A stretch of 39,475 nt of DNA from Clostridiaceae bacterium (GTDB lineage: Bacteria > Bacillota > Clostridia > Lachnospirales > Lachnospiraceae): the NCBI GenBank assembly GCA_910574345.1, contig CAJSZV010000035.1, forward strand, positions 1-39,475, written 5' to 3'. The position numbers were made by a program, and so were the translations under genes. This document shows, in pieces, positions 15,969 through 23,826 of the stretch; position 1 is the stretch's first letter; the number at the start of each line of letters is the position of its first letter. The notes below the pieces were generated by a model. That model was given only the letters and a program-made list of their open reading frames with translations, ran no database searches and was not told where the DNA came from.

Positions 15969-15992
15969 AAAAGCCTGTTACATGTGGCTTTT
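15969..15992 (+). terminator. Hairpin after the long operon, probable terminator
   Basis: AAAAGCC (15969-15975) pairs with GGCTTTT (15986-15992), so the 3' arm ends in a short T-run. It lies five bases after the reductase stop codon. The stem is short, and some read-through into the VOC/Nfn genes is possible. Confidence 0.55.
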
Positions 15993-16017
15993 CCGTATAT
16001 TGATACATAAAAAGCAG

Positions 16018-16046
16018 GAACGGCAGACGATAACAGTCTGCCGTTC
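16018..16046. repeat. Strong inverted repeat upstream of the VOC gene
   Basis: GAACGGCAGAC (16018-16028) and its exact complement GTCTGCCGTTC (16036-16046) form an 11-bp stem with a 7-base loop. No T-tract follows on the plus strand, but on the minus strand the stem is followed by a T-rich run. It may be a second terminator stem or an mRNA 5' structure of the VOC/Nfn transcript. Confidence 0.5.
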
Positions 16047-16134
16047 TGTGAAGTATAAGACAGAAAATAGATTGGCCATCAGGTTTAAGGCATATAGCCT
16101 GTAACGATATAATCTACATATTGAGGAGGCAAAA

Positions 16135-16491
16135 ATGAAGCTGAACTTTATTACGATAATGGTTCGAAGTATAGAGAAATCCCTTATATTTTATCAGAAA
16201 TTAGTTGGATTACAGACTGTGAATCATATGGAGATGGAAAAGAGGAAAATTGTTTTTCTTGGAAATGGTAAAGAAGGGACTATGATTGAACTGATTGAGT
16301 TTAAAGATGGGGAGAAAGTTCAGGTGCATGGAATGGTTATGAGTTATCTGGCAGGAGAACCGTTGGAAAGAATCAGGGAAAGAGCCATAAGACTTGGGTA
16401 TTCACCTTCTGATATAGCAAAAGAAGAGCCAAAACCAAAACATTTTACAGTGAAAGATCCAGATGGGATTGTAGTTGAGTTTACAGAATAA
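16135..16491 (+). CDS. VOC (glyoxalase/bleomycin-resistance fold) family protein
   Basis: This 118-residue vicinal-oxygen-chelate protein begins with a TIMVRSIEKSLIFYQKLVGL helix-strand unit and ends with HFTVKDPDGIVVEFTE, both typical of glyoxalase I-like enzymes. Members bind a divalent metal and act on adjacent oxygen atoms (isomerisation, epimerisation, ring cleavage). TGAGGAGGCAAAA precedes the ATG. Its base composition appears more AT-rich than the genes on both sides, which hints at a different origin. It is separated from the Nfn genes by 38 bases and probably cotranscribed with them. Function in the pathway is unknown; a second VOC protein lies at 35510. Confidence 0.85.
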   Translation: MKLNFITIMVRSIEKSLIFYQKLVGLQTVNHMEMEKRKIVFLGNGKEGTMIELIEFKDGEKVQVHGMVMSYLAGEPLERIRERAIRLGYSPSDIAKEEPKPKHFTVKDPDGIVVEFTE

Positions 16492-16529
16492 TATTTACTC
16501 TACCTATATGCAGGGAGGAAAGCAAACAG

Positions 16530-17420
16530 ATGTATAAAATAGTAAAATCAGAGAAATTGGCAGATAAAATTTATCTGATGGATATCCAGGCTCCCAGAGT
16601 AGCCCGAAATTGTAGACCGGGAGAATTTGTTATTGTAAAGATAGACCAGACAGGAGAGAGAATCCCCCTAACCATTTGCGATTATGACAGGGAAAAAGGG
16701 ATGGTTACTATTGTGTTTCAGATTGTGGGCGCTTCCACTCAAAGAATGACTTCTTTGAAAGCGGGCGACTGTTTCCAGGATTTTGTTGGGCCTTTGGGGA
16801 AACCATCGGAGTTTATTCATGAGGATTTGGAGGTTTTGAAAGGCAGGAAGATGGTTTTTGTAGCAGGAGGTGTGGGTGCGGCCCCTGTATATCCACAGGT
16901 TAAATGGTTTAGGAATCACGGAATTAATACAGATGTAATCATAGGCGCGAAAACAAAAGATATGCTGATTCTGGAGAAGTCAATGAAAGCGGTAGCTGGA
17001 AATCTCTACATAACCACGGACGATGGTTCTTATGGGCGAAAAGGCATGGTGACGGATATGGTGAAGGAACTGGTGGAAGACCAGGGGAAACATTACGATG
17101 TATGTGTGGCCATCGGCCCCATGATCATGATGAAGTTTGTCTGTCTGCTGACGAAAGAGTTGAATATCCCTACCATTGTCAGCATGAATCCCATTATGGT
17201 AGACGGGACCGGCATGTGCGGCGCCTGTCGTCTGACCGTTGGGGATGAGGTAAAGTTCGCCTGCGTGGACGGGCCGGAGTTTGATGGTCATCTTGTGAAT
17301 TTTGACGAGGCCATGAAGCGGCAGCAGATGTACCGGACCGAAGAGGGCCGTGCCATGCTGAAACTGAAAGAAAGAGATACCCACCACGGTGGATGCGGAC
17401 ATTGCGGAGGTGACGAGTGA
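16530..17420 (+). CDS. nfnA: NfnA-like ferredoxin-NADP reductase/sulfide dehydrogenase small subunit
   Basis: This 296-residue flavoprotein has an FAD-binding domain (RPGEFVIV and RIPLTICDYD, residues 30-55), a nucleotide-binding domain (FVAGGVGAAPVYPQ near 111-124) and a C-terminal [2Fe-2S] site with Asp225, Cys230, Cys233 and Cys245 in the DGTGMCGACR segment. An Asp in place of the first cysteine is the known feature of NfnA. With the next gene it forms NfnAB, a soluble electron-bifurcating transhydrogenase linking NADH, NADPH and ferredoxin. The stop overlaps the start of NfnB. The PyrK/SudB family is similar, but the GltA-like partner supports Nfn. Confidence 0.88.
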   Translation: MYKIVKSEKLADKIYLMDIQAPRVARNCRPGEFVIVKIDQTGERIPLTICDYDREKGMVTIVFQIVGASTQRMTSLKAGDCFQDFVGPLGKPSEFIHEDLEVLKGRKMVFVAGGVGAAPVYPQVKWFRNHGINTDVIIGAKTKDMLILEKSMKAVAGNLYITTDDGSYGRKGMVTDMVKELVEDQGKHYDVCVAIGPMIMMKFVCLLTKELNIPTIVSMNPIMVDGTGMCGACRLTVGDEVKFACVDGPEFDGHLVNFDEAMKRQQMYRTEEGRAMLKLKERDTHHGGCGHCGGDE

Positions 17421-18814
17421 TGGATGTGCTGAAGAAAGTTCCGGTCCGTGAGCAGGACCCGAAGGTAAGAGCCACAAACTTTGAGGAGGTTTGCTTAGGC
17501 TACAATCAGAAGGAGGCCATGGAAGAGGCTTCCCGGTGTCTGAACTGTAAAAATGCCAGGTGTGTAAAGGGATGTCCCGTGGCTATCGATATTCCGGCGT
17601 TTGTGGAGAAAGTAAAGACAGGGGAGTTTGAGGCGGCGGCAAAGGTGATTGCCAGGTCTTCCGCCCTGCCGGCTGTGTGCGGCCGGGTGTGCCCCCAGGA
17701 GAGCCAGTGTGAAGGCCGGTGCATCCGGGGCATCAAGGGAGAACCGGTGTCCATCGGAAAGCTGGAGCGGTTCGTGGCGGACTGGTCCAGGGAGAACGGA
17801 TTTGTACCGGACAGACCGGAGAAAACAAACGGAAAGAAGGTGGCTGTCATCGGCTCCGGCCCGGCGGGACTGACCTGTGCCGGAGATCTGGCCAAGCTGG
17901 GGTATGAGGTGACGATCTTCGAGGCCCTTCATGAGCCCGGCGGCGTGCTGCTGTACGGTATCCCGGAGTTCCGTCTGCCCAAGGAGGGCGTGGTGATGCC
18001 GGAGATCGAGAATGTGAAGAAGCTGGGAGTAAAGATCGAGACCAATGTGATCATCGGAAAGTCGGTGACCATCGATGAACTTCTGGATGAGGAGGGATTT
18101 GACGCGGTGTTCATCGGCTCCGGCGCAGGGCTTCCCATGTTCATGGGGATACCGGGGGAGAATGCCAACGGCGTGTTTTCCGCCAATGAGTACCTGACCA
18201 GGAGCAATCTGATGAAGGCGTTTAGGGATGATTACGATACACCTATTGCCGCGGGAAAGAAAGTTGCCGTGGTGGGCGGCGGGAACGTGGCCATGGATGC
18301 GGCCAGGACGGCGCTGCGTCTGGGAGCGGACGTACATATCGTGTACCGGAGAAGCGAGGCGGAGCTTCCGGCCAGGGTGGAGGAAGTACACCATGCCAGG
18401 GAAGAGGGAATCATCTTTGATCTGCTGACCAACCCCACGGAGATTCTGGTGGACGATAACGGTTGGGTGAAAGGAATGCGGTGTATCCGCATGGAACTTG
18501 GGGAGCCGGACGCGTCAGGCAGAAGGAGACCTGTGCCGATCGAGGGTTCGGAGTTTGTGATCGATGTGGATACGGTCATCATGTCCCTGGGAACTTCCCC
18601 CAATCCATTGATTTCCAGCACCAACAAGGGACTGAAAGTGAACAGGAGAAAGTGCATTGTGGCGGAAGGGATGACCGGAAAGACCAGCAAGAAAGGCGTT
18701 TATGCCGGAGGCGACGCGGTGACCGGGGCTGCCACGGTGATTCTTGCCATGGAGGCAGGACGGGCGGGTGCCAGGGGGATAGATAAATATTTGACTGATA
18801 CTAATGAGAAATAG
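17420..18814 (+). CDS. nfnB: NfnB-like large subunit (glutamate synthase small-chain type)
   Basis: This 464-residue iron-sulfur flavoprotein is of the GltA/NfnB family. N-terminal cysteines (Cys40, Cys43, Cys48, Cys52 and further CGRVCPQESQCEGRC near 80-95) hold two [4Fe-4S] clusters. An FAD motif (VIGSGPAGLTCAG near 140) and an NADPH motif (VVGGGNVAMDAARTA near 284) follow. The ATG at 17420 has GGAGGTGA seven bases upstream; a GTG three bases earlier is less likely. No glutamate synthase large subunit is present, so a role as NfnB (NADPH and ferredoxin bifurcation with NfnA) is preferred over GOGAT. It probably balances reducing equivalents for the OYE, SDR and Fix enzymes. Confidence 0.9.
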   Translation: MDVLKKVPVREQDPKVRATNFEEVCLGYNQKEAMEEASRCLNCKNARCVKGCPVAIDIPAFVEKVKTGEFEAAAKVIARSSALPAVCGRVCPQESQCEGRCIRGIKGEPVSIGKLERFVADWSRENGFVPDRPEKTNGKKVAVIGSGPAGLTCAGDLAKLGYEVTIFEALHEPGGVLLYGIPEFRLPKEGVVMPEIENVKKLGVKIETNVIIGKSVTIDELLDEEGFDAVFIGSGAGLPMFMGIPGENANGVFSANEYLTRSNLMKAFRDDYDTPIAAGKKVAVVGGGNVAMDAARTALRLGADVHIVYRRSEAELPARVEEVHHAREEGIIFDLLTNPTEILVDDNGWVKGMRCIRMELGEPDASGRRRPVPIEGSEFVIDVDTVIMSLGTSPNPLISSTNKGLKVNRRKCIVAEGMTGKTSKKGVYAGGDAVTGAATVILAMEAGRAGARGIDKYLTDTNEK

Positions 18815-18885
18815 AAAATCAAAATACCAAGGCTGAGAATTGTTATTGTATAAATTGGTGTGACAGCGATTTTTTGGGATCCCAG

Positions 18886-18926
18886 ATAGGCTGAATCTGT
18901 CGGAAGCTCCGACAGGTTCAGCCTAT
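18886..18926 (+). terminator. Long hairpin after nfnB, possible terminator
   Basis: A stem of about 19 bp (18886-18904 with 18908-18926, one G-U pair, 3-base loop) lies 70 bases after the nfnB stop and before the convergent amidohydrolase. It has no T-tract on either strand, so it could be a structural inverted repeat or a termination/stability element. Confidence 0.5.
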
Positions 18927-19118
18927 TCAGGAAACAGTGCCTATAAGCTTAACCGATGTTATTCTCTGCCCCAGCCCGCAAAACAGCCCGTTTGATCATA
19001 GTCTTTTCGGCAGTTTCTTCCGAAATCTATTTCCCGCTCAAAATCTCCCCATTGACCGTTAGATTGAGATACCCGTTTTTTCTTCTCCCATTATGAACAA
19101 ACCTCCGATAAAAATATT
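18927..19118 (-). other. Gap with a possible gene remnant
   Basis: No intact gene is seen. On the minus strand, between about 19066 and 18949, two short protein-like stretches occur: LNLTVNGEILSGK, a stop codon, then ISEETAEKTMIKRAVLRAG in the same frame, ending at a TAA. This could be a decayed gene tail; a GGAGG followed by an ATG at about 19092-19094 gives only a ten-codon ORF. The evidence is weak. Confidence 0.2.
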
Positions 19119-20156
19119 TTAAAGTCCCAGCAGCGTCTTGGCGTTTTTATAAGCTACCTGGTCATACAGTTCTGGAGGAAGTTCTTTAAGCTGCTCCAGA
19201 GCATGGCCCATACCCCAGTCATCAGGGGTGATGGGATAGTCAGAACCAAAAAGAATCTTGTCGCTTCCCAGAATTTCAGCAGCGCACATAACAGCTTTCG
19301 CGCTCATGGAGTGGGTGTCCCCATAGATGTTATTCGTATAATTCTTCATATTGCGGAGAAAACGTTCAGGAGCGGAGGGGTCAGTTACACAGCGTCCGGC
19401 CCGTTCTGCTCCGGTCAAATACATGGTGTAGAGCATCTCCATCCGTTCCAGCATAAAAGGATACATTCCTCCCAGCTGTCCCAGAACCACTTTAAGCCGC
19501 GGATGGCGGTCAAAAATCCCGGAAAGCACCAGCCTGGCAGCGCAAAGGGCGTCTTCCATTAGCTGTCCCATTCCGGCATACAGAAGAGTGTCATTCATAA
19601 AACCGGGAAGAGGGGCGTCAGGGTCATTCACCTTATACAAATTGCTGAAATGGATAAAAACCGGTTTTCCCGCCCGCTCCGCTTCTGACCAGAAGGGTTC
19701 AAACTCAGGAGCGTCCAGAAAACAAAGCTGTCCATTCAGACGGTATGCCGCAAGAATCGAATACCCCTTTACTGAGTCATGACAACGGCCAATCTCTAAA
19801 AGTGCCTCATTGCCGAGTCGCAAATCCACAAGGGCAGTGGTCAAAAGACGCCCGCCGCTTTCTTTGCACAGGGAGATGGTCCGATCATTGAGAAGTTGCA
19901 CTGCTTCCAGGGGAGATATTCCCACGGTTACGCAGGCAGCATCAATGATCTGGGTGATATTGGCAGAGTAAGTGTTCAGAGAGATTTGAATACCAGAAGC
20001 TTCCATCTTTTTATAGCGCAGTGAAACCTCCTCAAAAGCCGGATTATTCCAGAGATAAACAGGTCCGAAATCCTTCCTGCCGGTTTGTTCCATCCAGGCA
20101 AGGTAATCGGTGTTAAAAGGTGCAGCCACATGATGAGCGTGGCAATCAATCAGCAT
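19119..20156 (-). CDS. Amidohydrolase family 2 protein with an altered catalytic position
   Basis: This 345-residue TIM-barrel protein is of the ACMSD/amidohydrolase_2 family. It has DCHAHHV (His6-x-His8), His169 in VFIHFSN and Asp306 in LFGSDYP. At the position where the family and the other amidohydrolase here (LSHAGG) carry the catalytic histidine, this protein reads VLGQLGG (Gln227). Zn-binding may be kept while the chemistry is changed or lost. AGGAGGA lies eight bases before the ATG. It is transcribed divergently from the sensor kinase, with only 169 bases between them, and convergently to nfnB. The substrate is unknown. Confidence 0.88.
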   Translation of the reverse strand: MLIDCHAHHVAAPFNTDYLAWMEQTGRKDFGPVYLWNNPAFEEVSLRYKKMEASGIQISLNTYSANITQIIDAACVTVGISPLEAVQLLNDRTISLCKESGGRLLTTALVDLRLGNEALLEIGRCHDSVKGYSILAAYRLNGQLCFLDAPEFEPFWSEAERAGKPVFIHFSNLYKVNDPDAPLPGFMNDTLLYAGMGQLMEDALCAARLVLSGIFDRHPRLKVVLGQLGGMYPFMLERMEMLYTMYLTGAERAGRCVTDPSAPERFLRNMKNYTNNIYGDTHSMSAKAVMCAAEILGSDKILFGSDYPITPDDWGMGHALEQLKELPPELYDQVAYKNAKTLLGL

Positions 20157-20325
20157 GATATGTTCCTCCTTTTTATGGATTTGCGAAACTTGATTTTTTT
20201 ATAAAAGTATTTTATAGTAAGAATATGGCAGAATAAATAAAAAATAAGACCAATTATGTCCGAAATATGACAAGTTGATGTAAATGTTCAGAAATAAAAC
20301 TGTTTACTGACAGAGAAAGCGGTGT

Positions 20326-22029
20326 ATGATGGAGAAAGAGAAAACCTTTGTGCTGCGCCGGAGGATTGTCTGGGCGGTTATTTTGCTGTTGTTCCCCACA
20401 TCTGTTTTCTTTGGGTGGGGTACCCATATGGCTACCAGGCAGATTCAGGATCAGATTGGGCAGGCAAACCGTTCCAGCCTTCAGCTTTATGTAAGTACCC
20501 TTCAGGATGAGATTATTGAAACCGAAAAGTTCCTTAATCATCTGGTCTATGAAGACAGTGATCTTTATGAATTTACATCCGGAGGCGCTCCGCAGACTCT
20601 GGAGACCTATAGCAACACAATATCCGGCGTGCTGGAAGAAGGGTTTAAAAATAACGCAGATCTTACCGCCCTGGTTGTTTGTTGTCCCAAAACGGAAACT
20701 ATATATGTAAAATTTAATTCCATTATCCTGTATACTGGCCTTGAACCGGAGATTCGGGCCATGGCCAGACAGAAGATGAACGCCAGGGAGACGGATCTGG
20801 GATGGTATCTGGAAAAGGGGCAGGAACATCACTATCTTTGTCGTATGGTGGAGCAGAACGGCTGCTATATTATAAGCTTTTATAATTTGTCCCAGGTTGT
20901 CACCAACGCCTCCATTTTTTATGAGCAAAGAGGAGAGTTGGTTCTGTTCACGAGAAAAGAAATCCTGGCCAACAGTCGGTTTCTGGAAAACCATAATATG
21001 CGGTTGGACTATGACTTTAATGGTGATTACTATTTTTCAGACAAGAACTATGAATACATCGTGACCCAGGAGCAGTTCATCAACTTTAAGATTGCCCTGA
21101 TAGAGCCTTACTCCTCTATGAATAACAGCATCCGTCTGCTCTACTTAAGTCCTGTTCTGTATGTGGCGGTGGCGGTGCTTGCTCTGGCCTTTGAACTGTT
21201 CTATCTGCGGAGTATGCTGTTTCATCCCCTGGCCCATTTGGTACGGGTTATGGAACAGATTCAGACAGGTAATCTCCATGTAAGGCTGGAAGGGCTAAGA
21301 AGCGCGGAACTGTTCAAAGTGCAGCAGACCTTCAACGCCATGGTCACAGAACTGGTGAATTCCAGGATAAAAAGCTATGAGCAGAAACTTGAGATTGAGC
21401 GGTCCCAGTTGAACAGTTTGAAGATGCAGATACGGCCCCACTTTTATCTCAACTGTCTCAAGGGCATATTCGGTCTGGCACAGTCCGGAAAGAACGCCAA
21501 AATTCAGGAGGCGGTCCTTTGTCTGTCCCGGCATATGCGTTATGTGATGGACATTGACACAGACATGATCCCACTGGAACAAGAGATTAAGATGTGCGAA
21601 AACTATATTCAGCTTCAAAAAGAATGTGAATGCGGCAGTCCAAAGATCTATATTTCTGTGGATCCGAAAGCCTCTATCGTCATGGTGCCTCCGGTCAGTC
21701 TTCTGACATTGGTGGAAAACTGTGTAAAGCACGCAACCACCCAGAAAGGAGAACTTGAAGTAAAGATACAGGTCAGGATGCTGGAGGCGGATGGTCAGCA
21801 GCTGGCTGATATCCTGATTGCCGACAACGGCCCCGGCTTCCCACCAGATATCCTGGAGGCATCCCGCCGGGATGGGATGAAGCAGAGCAGCATCGGACTG
21901 CGCAATGTCATACAGCGGATGGAACTTCTGTACGGGGACCGGTGTGTGTTCCGTTTTTTTAACGACAATGGGGCAAAGATAGAGCTGATGCTGGCAATGG
22001 ATGAAATAGGAGAGGAGGAGTCTGGATGA
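20326..22029 (+). CDS. Sensor histidine kinase, YesM/LytS type
   Basis: This 567-residue membrane kinase has one transmembrane helix near residues 15-33, an extracytoplasmic sensor domain to about 265, a second transmembrane helix near 270-295, HAMP (about 297-350), a His_kinase domain with the phosphoacceptor His372 (MQIRPHFYLN) and a HATPase domain with the VENCVKHA N-box and ADNGPGFPPD G-box. Its stop overlaps the response regulator start (ATGA). No strong ribosome binding site is seen before the ATG at 20326 (AGAGAAAG). The signal may be an extracellular carbohydrate or glycoside imported by the neighbouring ABC system; the pair probably controls that importer. Confidence 0.93.
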   Translation: MMEKEKTFVLRRRIVWAVILLLFPTSVFFGWGTHMATRQIQDQIGQANRSSLQLYVSTLQDEIIETEKFLNHLVYEDSDLYEFTSGGAPQTLETYSNTISGVLEEGFKNNADLTALVVCCPKTETIYVKFNSIILYTGLEPEIRAMARQKMNARETDLGWYLEKGQEHHYLCRMVEQNGCYIISFYNLSQVVTNASIFYEQRGELVLFTRKEILANSRFLENHNMRLDYDFNGDYYFSDKNYEYIVTQEQFINFKIALIEPYSSMNNSIRLLYLSPVLYVAVAVLALAFELFYLRSMLFHPLAHLVRVMEQIQTGNLHVRLEGLRSAELFKVQQTFNAMVTELVNSRIKSYEQKLEIERSQLNSLKMQIRPHFYLNCLKGIFGLAQSGKNAKIQEAVLCLSRHMRYVMDIDTDMIPLEQEIKMCENYIQLQKECECGSPKIYISVDPKASIVMVPPVSLLTLVENCVKHATTQKGELEVKIQVRMLEADGQQLADILIADNGPGFPPDILEASRRDGMKQSSIGLRNVIQRMELLYGDRCVFRFFNDNGAKIELMLAMDEIGEEESG

Positions 22030-23615
22030 ACCTTTTGATCGTGGATGACCAGGAATCCGTAATCAACGGGCTGCTGGATGGAATTGACTGGGGTGGGCTG
22101 TCTATCGACAGGGTCATGACGGCATCAAATGCTTTGGAAGCGAAAACTATTTTTGAGAAAGAACCTGTTGATATCGTACTCTGTGATATCGAGATGCCAG
22201 TAGAATCAGGCATTGATTTGTTCCATTGGGTCAGAAAGAAGGAATATTCCCCTTATTTTGTTTTTTTGACCAGTCACGCGGAATTTTCCTATGCCCAGGA
22301 AGCGCTGCGCCTAGGGGCGGCTGAGTACATTGTTCAGCCGGCTCCCTATTCGGAAATTGTCCGGGTAGTGACCAAAGCCATTGCTGCCGTAAGTAAAAAA
22401 AGGGAAGACGAGATTACCAGGAGTCAGGGCCAGGTTTTGGTAAGGCAGCAGAAGAGAATTGGCAGTGGAGCTATCCGAAGCCTTCTGGCGGGAAGGATCA
22501 TGAAAGAAGTCTGGCAATCTTTGGAAGAGCAGGGAATGTTGCCTAAGTTGAAAGAGCCGGCATACCTTGTAATGGTGCAGATCGTCCGGTGGAATGAAGA
22601 CGAAAGCAGATGGGAGCCAGCGCTTTTGGAGGCAACCCTTGAAAATGTGGCTGATGAGATCTTTGGTGCCTGTGGTCAGATTGCTGCCATGGCTATGGTT
22701 GACAATGATGTCTGCGCTCTTCTGCTCCAGGGACGTGAGAGAGAATTGGTATCCCAAAAGGAACTGGTGCGTCAGCTGGGCTTTTTGGACAGTTTCTGCG
22801 CCAGGTATTTTAAATTTGATGTGGCCTGCTATTTCCAGGAACCGGAGGCTGCAGAAAAAGCCGGACTTCTATGGAAGAAGCTTCAGACCAGGGCAGAAAG
22901 CAATGTTCTTCGGCAAAAAGGAGTCTTTTTTCCAGAAGCTGACGTTTTCCAGGGAGAGCCCGGCTACCGTTTGTCAAAAGTAAAGTACTGGAAAAAGCTG
23001 TTGGACGAAGGGTACTATCAGACGGTGGAAGAAGAGGCAATAGGGCTTTTGCGGCAGCTTTCCCAGCAAAATGTTATGAACAAGGAAACGCTGAGGGCAT
23101 TTTACCAGGATTTCATGCAGATGCTTTACGCCTGGATGAACGAGGGAGGACGGGCCCTGGGAAGTATCTTTACAACGGCTGAGGCCATGGAGCTCTACCA
23201 AAGCGGCACTAAATCTGTGCAGCAGATGGAGGAACTGATCCATTACGCACTTATGAATTTAGGCCAGGAGCAACAATCGGAGGATATTGATTCCCAAGCG
23301 GTCATGAGACTGGTTATGGATTATATTCAGAATCACCTGGAGGAAGACCTGCGGCGGGATGATATCGCAGCATATGTACACTTGAACCGGGATTATCTGA
23401 GCAGGATGTTCAGCAGGGAGATGGGGATATCCCTAAAAGAATTCATCACAGAACAGAAGATGAAAGCGGCTCAGGGAATGTTAAGAACAACAGGTTTTCC
23501 GATTAGTTTCATTGGAGCCAAGCTGGGGTACTGCAATTCCAGCCATTTTTCCTTTACTTACAAAAAAGTCATGGGACGGACGCCAAAGGAAGAGAGGGCG
23601 CTGAAAGAAAGTTAG
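22026..23615 (+). CDS. Response regulator, YesN type, with AraC DNA-binding domain
   Basis: This 529-residue regulator has a receiver domain (LIVDDQES start, phosphoacceptor Asp54 in LCDIEMP, residues 1-120), a long central linker and a C-terminal AraC/XylS double helix-turn-helix (about 425-525; the LNRDYLSRMFSREMGISLKEF and SNSSHFSFTYKKVMGRTPKE-like segments). It is cotranscribed with the sensor kinase. YesN proteins typically activate adjacent sugar-transport operons, here the ABC importer 200 bases downstream. Confidence 0.93.
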   Translation: MNLLIVDDQESVINGLLDGIDWGGLSIDRVMTASNALEAKTIFEKEPVDIVLCDIEMPVESGIDLFHWVRKKEYSPYFVFLTSHAEFSYAQEALRLGAAEYIVQPAPYSEIVRVVTKAIAAVSKKREDEITRSQGQVLVRQQKRIGSGAIRSLLAGRIMKEVWQSLEEQGMLPKLKEPAYLVMVQIVRWNEDESRWEPALLEATLENVADEIFGACGQIAAMAMVDNDVCALLLQGRERELVSQKELVRQLGFLDSFCARYFKFDVACYFQEPEAAEKAGLLWKKLQTRAESNVLRQKGVFFPEADVFQGEPGYRLSKVKYWKKLLDEGYYQTVEEEAIGLLRQLSQQNVMNKETLRAFYQDFMQMLYAWMNEGGRALGSIFTTAEAMELYQSGTKSVQQMEELIHYALMNLGQEQQSEDIDSQAVMRLVMDYIQNHLEEDLRRDDIAAYVHLNRDYLSRMFSREMGISLKEFITEQKMKAAQGMLRTTGFPISFIGAKLGYCNSSHFSFTYKKVMGRTPKEERALKES

Positions 23616-23620
23616 ACATG

Positions 23621-23657
23621 GGGCTGCTGCATATTTTTTGTGGCAGCTCATTTTTTT
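23621..23657 (+). terminator. Terminator after the two-component genes
   Basis: GGGCTGCT (23621-23628) pairs with GGCAGCTC (23642-23649) with two G-U pairs. The stem is followed by an A and seven Ts. It lies six bases after the response-regulator stop codon. Confidence 0.6.
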
Positions 23658-23680
23658 GAATAAAAAGTCAGAAAAAGGAT

Positions 23681-23738
23681 AGATTGTGGTAATATTCACG
23701 ATATATGGTTTTTGTGATGCTGAAAAATGTCACAATCT
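23681..23738. promoter_or_regulatory. Separated inverted repeat upstream of the ABC operon
   Basis: AGATTGTG (23681-23688) and its complement CACAATCT (23731-23738) lie 42 bases apart in the region before the importer genes. Paired half-sites of this kind can bind AraC-type response regulators; a role for the YesN-like regulator just upstream is inferred. A TAAAAT at 23742-23747 could serve as a -10, but the -35 is unclear. Confidence 0.35.
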
Positions 23739-23826
23739 GGATAAAATAAAGCAGAAAGTTGGCGGAGGAACTGGTAAAAACAGTATATAGTTAATACATA
23801 ATCATTTGACAGAAAGGAGTTGCGGT

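Noticed and set aside
17420-18814. Glutamate synthase assignment for the NfnB-like protein
   Set aside because: There is no large glutamate synthase subunit nearby, and the partner is an NfnA-type flavoprotein.
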